This document shows positions 26,711-36,808 of a stretch of 64,000 bases of DNA, piece after piece. Numbering within the stretch: position 1 is the first letter of the stretch; each line of letters opens with the position of its first letter. The notes below the pieces were generated by a model that saw nothing but the letters and a program-made list of their open reading frames with translations, had not been told where the DNA came from and searched no databases. Both the position numbers and the translations under genes were made by a program. The stretch is from Sulfurospirillum arsenophilum NBRC 109478 (GTDB taxonomy: Bacteria; Campylobacterota; Campylobacteria; Campylobacterales; Sulfurospirillaceae). The stretch covers positions 186,001 to 250,000 of the forward strand of contig NZ_BBQF01000002.1 in assembly GCF_000813345.1 (NCBI RefSeq), given 5' to 3'.

Positions 26711-27594
26711 TCGAGAATTACCGCTTCTTTTGTCGATACAATTTTTGCATTCAAAATTTTACCTTGCTCTGTTTTAATCTTAACAACATCACCGATATCA
26801 GCATCTTCAACAAGCGTTGCTTGTACTTCTATCTGCAAGCCACCTTCTTTTAATAGGGCTCTTATACTATCTTTTTTCGAGAGTGTTTTTTTTATATCAA
26901 AATGATAATCTGCGATAACTTGCCCCTCTTTAATACTGGTTTTAATCATAGCATTTTGGGGTATTTCGTTTAAAACAGCTCTTGTCGGAATGCCTTCTAA
27001 ACTCATCAAAATGCTCTCGTAGTCATCGTTTGTAAGGATTTTACCGTTAAGCAAATTACGTTTCGCTTTAAATACCAACATCTTAGCATTCATCTCATAG
27101 TTAAAATAGAGTTTTCTCTCTTTATCTCCCACTTTAAAAATGGCGACAAAAGAACCACTGTTTTTTTTGAGTGTTGTCTCAGGGATATTCACGCCAACGA
27201 ACTGATAGCGTTTAAAATCAACAGGAAGTGACGATTTAGCAGAAATGCGGGGTTTCTCTTCGATAAGTACCGTAGGGGAAGCTTCTTGAAATTTCTTCAA
27301 AAAGGCATCTTCAATAGCATTGGATTTACCCATCAACGTGCAGTTACGCTTAAAAATAACAACACCATCACTGCTGTCAATAATAGTCACATTGCGATCG
27401 TTAAATGCTGTGCGTATAACATTTGAGGGGATTGTGTATTGCATACGATCTTTTGGAACCTGAAGAATAACAGGATTATCACTGCTTTGATAACCAAAAA
27501 AAGAGGCTCTAAGCGTGTCTTCTTCAATACAATAGGTTTTATCGATATAAAGGGATTGGGCAAAAAGGGAAGATATAAAAAGAAGTAAAACCAA
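26707..27594 (-). CDS. flgA: Flagellar basal body P-ring formation chaperone
   Basis: Periplasmic chaperone for P-ring (FlgI) assembly. About 295 aa. The likely start is TTG 27594, two bases past the tRNA-Gly 3' CCA; it gives the signal peptide [12 protein letters not shown] followed by [10 protein letters not shown]. Any longer frame would translate the tRNA. The C-terminal SAF domain is recognisable from [41 protein letters not shown] and [20 protein letters not shown]. It lies immediately behind the tRNA with no space for its own promoter, so it is probably expressed by processing of a tRNA-flgA transcript. Confidence 0.88.
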   Translation of the reverse strand: MVLLLFISSLFAQSLYIDKTYCIEEDTLRASFFGYQSSDNPVILQVPKDRMQYTIPSNVIRTAFNDRNVTIIDSSDGVVIFKRNCTLMGKSNAIEDAFLKKFQEASPTVLIEEKPRISAKSSLPVDFKRYQFVGVNIPETTLKKNSGSFVAIFKVGDKERKLYFNYEMNAKMLVFKAKRNLLNGKILTNDDYESILMSLEGIPTRAVLNEIPQNAMIKTSIKEGQVIADYHFDIKKTLSKKDSIRALLKEGGLQIEVQATLVEDADIGDVVKIKTEQGKILNAKIVSTKEAVILE

Positions 27595-27596
27595 AA

Positions 27597-27671
<75 letters not shown>

Positions 27672-27710
27672 AAATCGGACGGAATTCTACCAAAAAAAAC
27701 CCTTTATGTC

Positions 27711-27746
27711 AATCTATTTGAACTAGAATTGTAGCACAAATAGATT
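27711..27746 (-). terminator. Hairpin between chemoreceptor gene and tRNA-Gly
   Basis: Arms AATCTATTTG and CAAATAGATT with a 16-base loop, 23 bases beyond the chemoreceptor stop. On the minus strand a GGGTTTTTTT stretch follows, so it may end the chemoreceptor transcript. Confidence 0.5.
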
Positions 27747-27768
27747 TTAAAGGGCTTAGAGAGCAACT

Positions 27769-29394
27769 TTAGACCTTGAAAATAGTGATTTCTTGCTCTA
27801 ATTCTACGGTAGAAAGATTTAAACGGCTGGAGATATTCATCAAGTCATCAGCAATCTTTTTATTTTCATGTGCAAGCCCTGTCGCTTCCTCAACGCCTTG
27901 TGTCAGTTGATCAATCTCTTTAGAAATACTCAACGCCTTCTCATAGGCTATCGTGGTAATTTCCAAGCTTTTGGCTGTCTTCTCTTTGGTTTCATTTGCC
28001 ATCGAAGAGATTTTAATAGCATTTTCATTAAGATGTACTACTTTTTGGCTATTTTCTTTGATATTTTCACTTGCACTTGAGACACTTTGAACCACAACAC
28101 TGATCGTGACATCGATTTCACAAAGTGACTTTTGAGTACGCTCAGCGAGCTTTCTCACTTCATCGGCAACAACGGCAAACCCTCGACCATGCTCTCCTGC
28201 ACGTGCTGCTTCTATGGCAGCATTAAGCGCTAGAAGATTGGTTTGGTCTGCAATATCTTTAATCATCTCAAGAACAGAGCGAATTTGAGTTGTCTGTTCT
28301 GCTAGATTGTGCATTTGTGAAGATATATGTTGCTCATCTTGGCTGACATGGTTAATGCTTTCAACAATCTCATCCAGTGTTACGATCATTTGATCCAACA
28401 TGACATAATCTTCTTTCATATATTCAGCAGAGGCTTCTGAAATGTCGCGAGACTCTTGTAATTCGTTGTTGATCTTCGTGGTCAGTTTTTTGACATTATC
28501 TACGATACGATCTTGATTTTGGGCAACACGCGTAATCGTATGTGCCGATGTTTGCATACTTTTATTTGTTTCCAAATTGGAAGCCATCGTCAGCTTTGCT
28601 TTAATCAAAGCTTGCTGTAACGTAGAGAGGAGGGTGTTGAGATTTTCACTGATATTGCCCATTTCATCTTTATTTGCAACGACAATAGGACGATTGAGGG
28701 CTAAATCTTGTGTAATGTCTGACAAGTGATCACTAATCCGTGCAATTCCTTTAACCAAATAGCGTGTAATCGCAAAAAGAAGTCCTGAGGTAATGAGTAA
28801 AATAAGCGAAGAGATACCAATAACAAGGTAAAGATTGTTGTGCAATTTGGCACTAATCTCAACACTGATATCTTTGACACGTTGGTTCGTAAATTTAGAG
28901 ATATTATCAAAACGTCCACTAATGTATTTACAATCTGCCTCAATTTCAACTGCCATATCACCAATATCTTCTCGGTTATCTTTTTGATAGAGCTCGTAGA
29001 TACGTTGATATTTAGGAGCGATTTTTTGACTGTAACGCTCATACGCTTCATTCAGATGTTTTTTGAGCGTCGGTTCTGTATAAAAGTCACTTTGTAGTGC
29101 TTTATCAAAAAAGGCTTTCATGTTTTTTTCAACAAGCGGCAAACGCTCTTTAGCTTGTCCTGTTGGTAAAAATTCACTGGTCACATGAATGAGATCATTT
29201 AAAATCATCTCAAAATTATCACGTGCAACAGTAATTTCATTGTCTGGAACCACATTTTTTTCGTAAATGGTTTCCAAAGAAGTTTTGCCAATGAGGCTAG
29301 CGTTAATACTCACATACGAGAGGATTACCAAACCAAGAACGGTTACAATCGAGATAAAAAGTAGTTTTGTCGAGATCTTTATTTCGTTAAACAT
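27769..29394 (-). CDS. Methyl-accepting chemotaxis protein
   Basis: 541 aa from ATG 29394 (a GTG one codon earlier is possible). The N-terminal membrane helix ([19 protein letters not shown]) is followed by a helical periplasmic sensor of about 150 residues of the 4HB type, a second helix ([22 protein letters not shown]), HAMP, and a signalling domain with the hairpin tip [26 protein letters not shown]. No C-terminal CheR-binding pentapeptide is visible. The ligand cannot be predicted. Confidence 0.95.
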   Translation of the reverse strand: MFNEIKISTKLLFISIVTVLGLVILSYVSINASLIGKTSLETIYEKNVVPDNEITVARDNFEMILNDLIHVTSEFLPTGQAKERLPLVEKNMKAFFDKALQSDFYTEPTLKKHLNEAYERYSQKIAPKYQRIYELYQKDNREDIGDMAVEIEADCKYISGRFDNISKFTNQRVKDISVEISAKLHNNLYLVIGISSLILLITSGLLFAITRYLVKGIARISDHLSDITQDLALNRPIVVANKDEMGNISENLNTLLSTLQQALIKAKLTMASNLETNKSMQTSAHTITRVAQNQDRIVDNVKKLTTKINNELQESRDISEASAEYMKEDYVMLDQMIVTLDEIVESINHVSQDEQHISSQMHNLAEQTTQIRSVLEMIKDIADQTNLLALNAAIEAARAGEHGRGFAVVADEVRKLAERTQKSLCEIDVTISVVVQSVSSASENIKENSQKVVHLNENAIKISSMANETKEKTAKSLEITTIAYEKALSISKEIDQLTQGVEEATGLAHENKKIADDLMNISSRLNLSTVELEQEITIFKV

Positions 29395-29516
29395 CACATT
29401 CCCTTAGAAGAGCACTTTGTCAATTTCGTGACGCAATATTATCTAAAAAAATATCAAAAGGTCAAGTTTTTTAAACTAAATCTATATCTAAGGGAGACAA
29501 ATGTTAAAAATAAATA

Positions 29517-30713
29517 TTAAAGTAATAAAATTTTGATATCTTTTCCAGCTTCAACACTGCCAATTTCTTCGTCACTAATCCAAAGTGCATTACTGTTTAC
29601 AAGGGGTTTTACCATACCTGAGCCGTATTTATTTTCACCAAAAACATAAAATTTCCCATCGTTCAAAGTGCCTAAAACAAGGTTGACACGACCTGATTTT
29701 ACATTAAATTTCTCTACATTGAGGGCACTTGTTGCATCAAAGTTAAAGTTTTTTTCACCTTGAAGTTTTTTAAGTAATGGAATTAAAAATAAGAATGCAT
29801 TGACATAAGCGGCCAGAGGATTTCCAGGCATGGAAGCTACAATGGTTTCACCCATTTTGCCCATCATGGTAGGTTTTCCTGGCTTAATATTAATGCCATG
29901 AAATGAAGCAGAAAAACCATTATTAAGAAGTGCTTGCTCTACAAAGTCAGCCTCGCCCATACTCACACCACCACTCGTAACTAAAACGTCGTACTGTTTC
30001 ATGCGAGAAAAATAAGCAGTTGCTGCTTCTAAATTATCTGGTATGACACCACAGTAATGCGCAATAAAGCCATGTTCAGCGAGTAAAGAACGTAAGGCAA
30101 GGGCATTGATATCGTAAATTTCATCTTCACTGGCATTTTCCCAAGGTGATTTGAGTTCATCGCCTGTAGAAAAAATAGCAATCTGCAATTTTTTATAAAC
30201 TTGCACCATGCTAATACCTTGTGATGCAAGCAATGCAATTTGACGAGACCCCAAACACACACCTTCTTCTAAGATGACAGAACCAATGCGCTCTTCTTCA
30301 CCTTTAAGACGTAAAGCATTGCCTTTTTTAATGGAAGTTGGAAGAACAGCTTTTAAGTCATCGTAAAAGATGCAGTCTTCAAAAGGAATGATTGTATCGG
30401 CATCATCCGGCACTTTTGCACCTGTCATGATTTTATAGCACTCATTTTCACTTAAACATGCTTCTACGACATTGCCTGCAAAGATGGTTGCTTTGATGCG
30501 AAGTTCACTTAAGCCTTCTTTGTGCTTGAGCGCAAATCCATCCATGGCAGCATTGTTGTAAGAGGGGAGATTTTTCTTACATGTAATCTCCCGAGCCAAT
30601 GTTCTACCCAGAGCATCAAATATACTCACCCAGACGACATCAGGCTTATTGGATGCGAGAGAAAGGCTCAGTCTTATCGCCTCATTAAAACTGACCACTT
30701 GCTCTTTTTTCAT
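29517..30713 (-). CDS. moeA: Molybdopterin molybdenumtransferase
   Basis: Inserts molybdate into adenylylated molybdopterin. 398 aa with MoeA landmarks: LPSYNNAAMDGFAL, IMTGAKVPDDADTIIPFEDC, IAIFSTGDEL, VTSGGVSMGEADFV and KPGKPTMMG ending in SMPGNPLAAYV. Starts 3 bases after murA, so both are on one leftward mRNA. Fits an organism with several molybdo-oxidoreductases, although none are in the window. A core palindrome (30587-30596) encodes ITCK. Confidence 0.95.
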   Translation of the reverse strand: MKKEQVVSFNEAIRLSLSLASNKPDVVWVSIFDALGRTLAREITCKKNLPSYNNAAMDGFALKHKEGLSELRIKATIFAGNVVEACLSENECYKIMTGAKVPDDADTIIPFEDCIFYDDLKAVLPTSIKKGNALRLKGEEERIGSVILEEGVCLGSRQIALLASQGISMVQVYKKLQIAIFSTGDELKSPWENASEDEIYDINALALRSLLAEHGFIAHYCGVIPDNLEAATAYFSRMKQYDVLVTSGGVSMGEADFVEQALLNNGFSASFHGINIKPGKPTMMGKMGETIVASMPGNPLAAYVNAFLFLIPLLKKLQGEKNFNFDATSALNVEKFNVKSGRVNLVLGTLNDGKFYVFGENKYGSGMVKPLVNSNALWISDEEIGSVEAGKDIKILLL

Positions 30714-30716
30714 TTT

Positions 30717-31985
30717 TTATTCCTCTAGTCTTTCGATGTGAGCGCCTAATTTAGAAAACTTGCCCTCTAAATCTTCATACCCGCGATCAAGGTGATAAAT
30801 TCTGTGAATTTTGGTGGTTCCTTCCGCTACAAGTGCCGCTAAAATAAGCGCTGAACTCGCCCTCAAATCCGTTGCCATAACATCAGCTGCATTGAGCTTC
30901 ATTTTGCCTTCAACCGTTGCACTATGACCTTTGAGTTTGATGTTTGCACCCATACGCGAAAGCTCACTGACGTGCATAAAACGGTTTTCAAAGAGACGCT
31001 CATCAATGATGCTCGTTCCTTTGGCTTGCGTACACAGTGTCATAAATTGCGCTTGAAGATCGGTTGGAAAACCTGGGTATTCGGTTGTTTCAATGTCTGA
31101 AGGTAAGATTTTGTCCGCTGGATGAATGGTCAATGTTGTCTCTGTCTCATCAATTTTGAAGCCCATTTGTTCCAATTTTAAGATAACCGCATCAAGATGT
31201 CTTGGATTGACATCGGTAACCGTAATTTTCGACTTTGTGATTGCACCTGCACACAAATACGTTCCCGCTTCAATACGATCAGGGATAACACGAAAATCTT
31301 GAATATCTAAAAGTTTGCCACCACTTCCTTTGATAACAAGTTTAGAGGTACCAATACCTTCAATACTTACTCCAGCTTCGGCTAAAACTTCACACACTTG
31401 AACGACTTCTGGCTCTTTTGCTACATTAAACAACGTGGTTGTGCCATGCGCAAGGGCTGCTGCCATAATGATATTTTCGCTTCCCGTAACAGTCACTTTA
31501 TCAAAAATAATAGTTGCACCTTTAAGTCCTTTAGGCGCTTTGGCTAAAACATAACCTTGTTTAATCTCGATGATGGCACCCATTTGCTCCAAAGCTTTTA
31601 GGTGAAGATCAATAGGGCGCTGTCCAATAGCACAACCACCAGGCAAAGAGACTTCACAGTGTCCAAAACGTGCAAGTAATGGTCCAAGCGTTAAGATGGA
31701 AGCTCTCATTTTACGAACGATATCATAATTGGCACATGCAGAATTAACTGTTGTGGCATCGACATCAACCACATTTTTATCTTTACATGTAAAGGTTGCA
31801 CCCAAATTGGAAAGAAGTTGTAATAAAGTTTTAACATCCGCCACTTGTGGCATATTGGAAATCGTAATTTTTCGTTTTGAGAGGAGGGTTAACGCTAAAA
31901 GGGGGAGTGCAGCATTTTTTGCCCCTGAAATAGAGACGCTACCGCTAAGTTTTTGCTTCCCTTCGATCGCTAAATAATACATCAT
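30717..31985 (-). CDS. murA: UDP-N-acetylglucosamine 1-carboxyvinyltransferase
   Basis: First committed step of peptidoglycan synthesis, transferring enolpyruvate from PEP. 422 aa. The fosfomycin-target Cys is at about residue 118 in [16 protein letters not shown]. Other signatures are [12 protein letters not shown] and [13 protein letters not shown]. Tandem ATG codons open the gene. A palindrome (31782-31793) is read TFTCKD in a variable loop. Followed by moeA. Confidence 0.97.
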   Translation of the reverse strand: MMYYLAIEGKQKLSGSVSISGAKNAALPLLALTLLSKRKITISNMPQVADVKTLLQLLSNLGATFTCKDKNVVDVDATTVNSACANYDIVRKMRASILTLGPLLARFGHCEVSLPGGCAIGQRPIDLHLKALEQMGAIIEIKQGYVLAKAPKGLKGATIIFDKVTVTGSENIIMAAALAHGTTTLFNVAKEPEVVQVCEVLAEAGVSIEGIGTSKLVIKGSGGKLLDIQDFRVIPDRIEAGTYLCAGAITKSKITVTDVNPRHLDAVILKLEQMGFKIDETETTLTIHPADKILPSDIETTEYPGFPTDLQAQFMTLCTQAKGTSIIDERLFENRFMHVSELSRMGANIKLKGHSATVEGKMKLNAADVMATDLRASSALILAALVAEGTTKIHRIYHLDRGYEDLEGKFSKLGAHIERLEE

Positions 31986-32087
31986 TCGACTGTTCCTTTT
32001 AAAAGATAAAGTATTGTAGTTAAAAAATGATTAAATTTTCTATGAATTTTGGTAGAATGTAAATTCAGATGATTATGAGGAAATCCG

Positions 32088-33992
32088 ATGCTTTTAGAAC
32101 AATTCTTACACGAAACTCGTTATCTTTCCATCGCACATCTCTATTTTGATGAAGAAAAATTAACAATCTTGCATCATGCAAAAAATGAACATTCCCATTT
32201 TCAATCTTTTGATCTCAACAAAGATCTTAAAGCTGTTCCTATGGCAGATATTTTATTTATTGAAATTGGCGAGAGTACCAAAGAAAAACTCAAACTTCTT
32301 GTCAGTATTTTTACAAAACATCAGCCCATTATCTCCTATATTTTCGCAGACGATGTTGAAAATAGCCTTCTGCTCAAATTTGCACTGCATTTTGGTCTTA
32401 CAGATGTTCTACCACTTAAAAATGATGAGAATTTACTCTTGTCTATCTTTACTAAAAATCCTACAAAACTTGATAATAAACTCTATATTTTTCAAAAAAT
32501 AGAACTTGAAAAAAAGATCGAACACTTTTTTCCTTTTTTTGTTTTTCATGGTGAAAAACTCACTTATGCCAATGCAAAAGCTAAAATGCTCTATGAAACA
32601 AATGATCTAGCAGACATCCAAGCAAAAATAAACCATGACGATGAACTCTGTCAAGCTCTCAAAGAAAATGAAGATGCCCAAGGTATCATTATCATCGAAG
32701 CAGCTTCGGGGCAGAAAGAAAGCCATTTGTGTGTCATCAAATCCTTTCCGCAAAGCAGTGAAAAAATAGTGACATTGATTAGCTATGATCCCCAAAGTGA
32801 ACCAAAAAACTGTTCTACAATACTGAATAGATTTGACTTCATTGATAAACTTAAAGATCGCCTTGCGCAGCAAAGTGTAACAAATGTAGCCGTTTCACTC
32901 ATTTTTATCAATATTTCAAACCTTGAAAAGCTCAATAAAACGTTTACAAGCACCACCATTTATGATTCCTTTAAAAATTTAATGGCAAAACTTTTTCAAC
33001 TTAAAGAGGCACACCAAGAGCTCATTCAATGGAGTCCAAATCTATACATCCTTATGGGAGAAGAGGACAACTTTGAACATGCATGTGAACAGACAAAACA
33101 TTTGCAACAAGAGCTCATTCTCGCTACTGAAAATGAAAAAATAACCCCTATTATTCTTACTTCTGCTTTTCACGTCGAATCAGATGATCTTAATGAAGTC
33201 TTAGAGTATATCGAGAAGATTAATACAAAAAACCTTTTGCCTCACGATATTGCAAGGATTCAATATTTCGAGTTGGATTATTTTGACAATATCATTGATG
33301 AACAAGAACAGATCGCTTATTTGATGCACAATTGTGTCAATAATAAAATCCCCATTAAGCTTCTTAATATCTACAAAGGCCTCTGCATCAATACCAACTC
33401 GCACATCCAAAAGATGTTACCTGAGAACAGTTACCAATTAACCTGTGAAAACCTTCAAGGTTATGCGATGCAATTAGAAGGTGAAACCGTTTTACAAGCA
33501 CCCAACTTCCCAAAAGACATCAAAGCGGATGTCGCTATGGTTGATATTAAACACTCTTTAGTCATTATGAAAAATCTCAAATTTATGAGAAATAGTGCCA
33601 ATAGCAGACAGCACACACGTGTGCAAACCAACATTCGCACACCAGTACTCATCAAATATGGACATCTTTCCTCTGCACAAGGTGAAATTCTTGATATTTC
33701 AGTTAATTCCATTGCCATGAAAGTTACGAAGTCATTATCTGAAGATGAGTTGATGTATCAAAAAGTAAAACTGAATTTTTCACTGCCAAATGAAGAGGGT
33801 GAGAATGGTTATGTGCTTATGAATATCGAAGCAAAAGTAACCTACATCACGCAAAAAAATGGCGCTAGTAAAATTGTGGTAATGATGGAAAATCTTCCTA
33901 AACCGTATGATGACTACTTACTACGCTATATGTACAATCGCCAAAAAGAGCTGATTTTTGAGATTAGAAAGGCAACAAAAGCTTATAATTAA
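32088..33992 (+). CDS. Multidomain signalling protein: REC-like, PAS-like, degenerate GGDEF, PilZ-like
   Basis: 634 aa without membrane segments. Residues about 1-125 look like a receiver fold lacking clear phosphorylation residues; 140-240 read like PAS (FPFFVFHGEKLTYANAKAKMLY). Residues 245-370 follow the GGDEF order (LNRFDFIDKLKDRL, then SLIFINISNLEKLNKTF), but the signature position has become NLYILMGEED, so no cyclase activity is expected. The C-terminus has a PilZ-like start (RQHTRVQTNIRTPV) and DISVNSIAM where PilZ has D/N-x-S-x-x-G. It probably senses cyclic-di-GMP or a partner rather than making the nucleotide. All domain calls are by eye. Confidence 0.65.
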   Translation: MLLEQFLHETRYLSIAHLYFDEEKLTILHHAKNEHSHFQSFDLNKDLKAVPMADILFIEIGESTKEKLKLLVSIFTKHQPIISYIFADDVENSLLLKFALHFGLTDVLPLKNDENLLLSIFTKNPTKLDNKLYIFQKIELEKKIEHFFPFFVFHGEKLTYANAKAKMLYETNDLADIQAKINHDDELCQALKENEDAQGIIIIEAASGQKESHLCVIKSFPQSSEKIVTLISYDPQSEPKNCSTILNRFDFIDKLKDRLAQQSVTNVAVSLIFINISNLEKLNKTFTSTTIYDSFKNLMAKLFQLKEAHQELIQWSPNLYILMGEEDNFEHACEQTKHLQQELILATENEKITPIILTSAFHVESDDLNEVLEYIEKINTKNLLPHDIARIQYFELDYFDNIIDEQEQIAYLMHNCVNNKIPIKLLNIYKGLCINTNSHIQKMLPENSYQLTCENLQGYAMQLEGETVLQAPNFPKDIKADVAMVDIKHSLVIMKNLKFMRNSANSRQHTRVQTNIRTPVLIKYGHLSSAQGEILDISVNSIAMKVTKSLSEDELMYQKVKLNFSLPNEEGENGYVLMNIEAKVTYITQKNGASKIVVMMENLPKPYDDYLLRYMYNRQKELIFEIRKATKAYN

Positions 33993-34014
33993 GGGTTTTT
34001 ACCCTTAATTATAA
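33983..34014. terminator. Bidirectional terminator between convergent genes
   Basis: Perfect 14-base arms TTATAATTAAGGGT and ACCCTTAATTATAA with a TTTT loop. It overlaps the stop codons of both the + gene ending at 33992 and larB ending at 34009. Confidence 0.82.
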
Positions 34015-34755
34015 ATGGTTAATGATGCTCGCGTTATACGCCGCGCCAAAGCCATTGTCGATGTTGACAACACTCACACCACTCGCACAACTGTTGAGCA
34101 TAGAAAGAAGTGCTGCGACACCTCCAAAGCTTGCACCATAGCCTACACTGGTTGGTACAGCAATGACGGGTTTATCGACCAACCCGCCGATGACACTTGC
34201 AAGTGCTCCTTCCATACCAGCGATGACAATGACCACTTTAGCATTTTGGATGACATCTAAGTGTGCAAACAAACGGTGAATGCCCGCAACGCCCACATCA
34301 ACCACTTTTTTGACATGGTTTCCCAAGATACGAGCCGTCTCGTACGCTTCCTCAACCACATAAAGATCGGACGTTCCAGCTGCTATGATGGCGATGTAAC
34401 TATCAGGTGGTGTTGTAATCTCACGCTCAATGGTTATGGTTCGACCCATCAAATTGTATTTAGCTTCTGGTGCGATGGCTAGAACAGCTTCATACGCCTT
34501 GTCATTGGCACGCGTAATGAGAATGTTGTTTTCTTTTGCCAAAAGTCTTTGGGTGATTTGAGCAATCTGATCAGGTGTTTTACTCTCACCATAAATGACT
34601 TCGGGATAGCCCAAACGAACACCTCTGTGGTGATCTATTTTGGCAAAGTCCAACTCTTCAAAGGGCTCACCTTTGATTTTTTGCATCGCATCGGCAATGC
34701 TCACATCGCCATTTTTAACCGCTTCTAAAAGCTTTTCGATTCCTTGTCCGCACAT
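34009..34755 (-). CDS. larB: Nickel-pincer cofactor carboxylase/hydrolase LarB
   Basis: First enzyme of nickel-pincer nucleotide synthesis: carboxylates nicotinic acid adenine dinucleotide at C5 and releases AMP, giving pyridinium-3,5-biscarboxylate mononucleotide. About 248 aa with a PurE-like C-terminal domain: IAAGTSDLYVVEEAYETA, DVGVAGIHRL, VIVIAGMEGALASVIGGLVDKPVIAVPTSVGYGASFGG and a late NIDNGFGAA. I prefer ATG 34755, directly after the larE stop, over GTG 34773 inside larE. Last gene of larA-larC-larE-larB; a terminator overlaps its stop. Confidence 0.93.
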   Translation of the reverse strand: MCGQGIEKLLEAVKNGDVSIADAMQKIKGEPFEELDFAKIDHHRGVRLGYPEVIYGESKTPDQIAQITQRLLAKENNILITRANDKAYEAVLAIAPEAKYNLMGRTITIEREITTPPDSYIAIIAAGTSDLYVVEEAYETARILGNHVKKVVDVGVAGIHRLFAHLDVIQNAKVVIVIAGMEGALASVIGGLVDKPVIAVPTSVGYGASFGGVAALLSMLNSCASGVSVVNIDNGFGAAYNASIINHL

Positions 34756-34756
34756 C

Positions 34757-35563
34757 TTAAGCGCTCTTTTCACTGCGTGATTCTGCGATAGAACCTTGTC
34801 GGTATCCCTCTAAATCAAGCGTTACATGTAAAAAACCAAGTGACTTCAAATGATCTCTCAGCTCTTTCATACGTGCATCATTCACAAAGCGAATCATTTC
34901 GCTCTCTGGCATCTCAATACGTGCCAATCCATCGACGTAGCGTACACGAATATGCCCATAACCTTGGGATATCATATACCCCTCAGCATCGGCAACCATC
35001 AACAAAGCTTTATCGTTAATGGTCTGATTGTAAGGAAAACGTGTAAGCAAACACGCATAAGAGGGTTTATCCCACGTGCTAAGACCAATCTCTTTTGAAA
35101 GGGCTCGAATCTCACGTTTGGTCAGCCCAGCATCCAATAGGGGTGTTTTGATACCCAGTTCGCCAAGTGCAACACGACCGGGTCTAAACTCTTTTGTATC
35201 ATCCACATTGCTTCCTTCGGCAACCGCACTAAAACTTTTTTGCTGTGTAAAATCAAGAAGTGAAGAGAAAAGGGCATGTTTACAAATATAACAACGATTG
35301 TTAGGATTGCTCTTAACCGCCTCAATCCACGGCTTTTTAACCACTTCGTGTTGTACACCAATCTCTTTGGCAATACGCACGGCATCAGCAATCTCCCAAT
35401 TTGCAATATACGGCGTTGAAGCAGTAATCCCAATGGCTTTATCTCCTAAAACATCGTAAGCAGTTTTAAGTAAAAAACTACTATCGACACCGCCTGAAAA
35501 GGCAACCAAAAGACTGTCATAGGAAGCAATAATCTCTTTTAAATGTTCGTATTTTTTATACAT
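34757..35563 (-). CDS. larE: ATP-dependent sacrificial sulfur transferase LarE
   Basis: Converts the two carboxylates of the LarB product to thiocarboxylates in nickel-pincer synthesis. 268 aa PP-loop protein: AFSGGVDSSF at residues 21-30 activates the substrate with ATP. Cys171 in KPSYACLLTRFPY sits where the sacrificial Cys176 of the Lactobacillus plantarum enzyme lies. A CYIC pair at residues 91-94 raises the question of an Fe-S variant, but the classical site is intact. Overlaps larC by 8 bases. A core palindrome (34822) encodes LHVTL. Confidence 0.93.
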   Translation of the reverse strand: MYKKYEHLKEIIASYDSLLVAFSGGVDSSFLLKTAYDVLGDKAIGITASTPYIANWEIADAVRIAKEIGVQHEVVKKPWIEAVKSNPNNRCYICKHALFSSLLDFTQQKSFSAVAEGSNVDDTKEFRPGRVALGELGIKTPLLDAGLTKREIRALSKEIGLSTWDKPSYACLLTRFPYNQTINDKALLMVADAEGYMISQGYGHIRVRYVDGLARIEMPESEMIRFVNDARMKELRDHLKSLGFLHVTLDLEGYRQGSIAESRSEKSA

Positions 35564-36791
35564 CTCTTTTTCTCTCTTTCATCGCAACGGTAACACTTTC
35601 ATAGACATGTAAAATGGGAAGCTGGTATTTTAGCGCTGCTTGTTTGCATTCTTCGTATTCGGCTTTGTATTTGAGCATTTTTCCACCCATAAAGACACAT
35701 TTCACATGAATCTCTCCGTAAGGCGTTGTAACACTGATAATCTCACGATCTAAGGCTACTTTTTCAACACGTTGACGTCTAAGCCCTATGGATGTCGTCT
35801 CCGAAAAGATCACCTCCATCGCCTCAGCTTCTTTCTCAGCGCTAACTAAAACACTGAGTTTCACGCCCAAACGGTTTTTCTTCGTTGTAATCGCTGTTGT
35901 ATAGACATCTTTCACGCCTATTGCAAACAATCTTTCTTGTACGTAAGAGAGTATTTCAGGGCTCATATCATCAAGATTAGTCTCTAAAACAATCTCTTCA
36001 TCCACGGGCACGGCATCTTCTTCGATTTCACCTAAAAGCACACGCAACACATTAGGAATCGCAAAATCTTTGTGACCAATGCCATAACCAATCTTCTCGA
36101 TCATAAAAGATGATTTTTCACAAAATTCGTCTACATTGGCTTTAATGATCGCAGCGCCTGTGGGTGTTGTTGTCTCAGAGGGTACACGACCCAAAGTCAC
36201 AGGTACATTTTTTAAAATCTCAAGTGTCGCGGGAGCGGGAACAGGCAGTGTACCATGAGCACACTGCACAAACCCACCACCTAGCTCAATTTTAGAAGCG
36301 ATAATTTTGTTTACATGTAAAGCTTCCAAACAGATCGCAGAGCCTACAATATCAACAATAGAATCGATTGCTCCCACTTCATGAAAGCCTACATCTTGAG
36401 GCTCTTTACCATGTATTTTTCCTTCAGCTAATGCCACGCACCAAAACATTTTTAAACTTCGCTCTTTAACGGCATCACTTAAAGCGCTCTTTTGAATCAA
36501 CGCTTCAATGCTCTTAAAGGTACGATGTTCATGATGATGGCGCGCATGAGAATGAGAGTGCGGATGAACATGCCATCCACTCTGCTGATGTGGTGTCAAT
36601 GTGACATTCACTTTCGTTCCGCTAATGCCCATTTTAGACGCTCGTTGTATATCAAGACTAAACGCAGCATCTAAAGAAAGCTTGGAGAGCTCTTGCTTTA
36701 GGTAGTCACTCTCTACACCCAAATCAAGCATCGCTCCAAGGTGCATATCGCCGCTAATACCGCTAAAGCAGTCATAATATAAAACTCTCAC
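35556..36791 (-). CDS. larC: Nickel insertase LarC (pyridinium-3,5-bisthiocarboxylate mononucleotide nickel chelatase)
   Basis: Inserts Ni(II) into the bis-thiocarboxylate mononucleotide in a CTP-dependent reaction, completing the cofactor. 411 aa as a single uninterrupted frame, unlike L. plantarum where larC1 and larC2 are joined by programmed frameshifting. N-terminus YYDCFSGISGDMHLGA; then a His-rich loop with nine His at residues 74-89 (WHVHPHSHSHARHHHEH), a likely nickel store; then GFHEVGAIDSIVDIVG. A palindrome (36310-36321) encodes ALHVNK. Lies 17 bases after larA. Confidence 0.94.
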   Translation of the reverse strand: MRVLYYDCFSGISGDMHLGAMLDLGVESDYLKQELSKLSLDAAFSLDIQRASKMGISGTKVNVTLTPHQQSGWHVHPHSHSHARHHHEHRTFKSIEALIQKSALSDAVKERSLKMFWCVALAEGKIHGKEPQDVGFHEVGAIDSIVDIVGSAICLEALHVNKIIASKIELGGGFVQCAHGTLPVPAPATLEILKNVPVTLGRVPSETTTPTGAAIIKANVDEFCEKSSFMIEKIGYGIGHKDFAIPNVLRVLLGEIEEDAVPVDEEIVLETNLDDMSPEILSYVQERLFAIGVKDVYTTAITTKKNRLGVKLSVLVSAEKEAEAMEVIFSETTSIGLRRQRVEKVALDREIISVTTPYGEIHVKCVFMGGKMLKYKAEYEECKQAALKYQLPILHVYESVTVAMKERKRDV

Positions 36792-36808
36792 TAGACCTCT
36801 TTTTTACG

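Noticed and set aside
35556-36791. Programmed frameshift in larC as in Lactobacillus plantarum
   Set aside because: The frame here is continuous through both domains.
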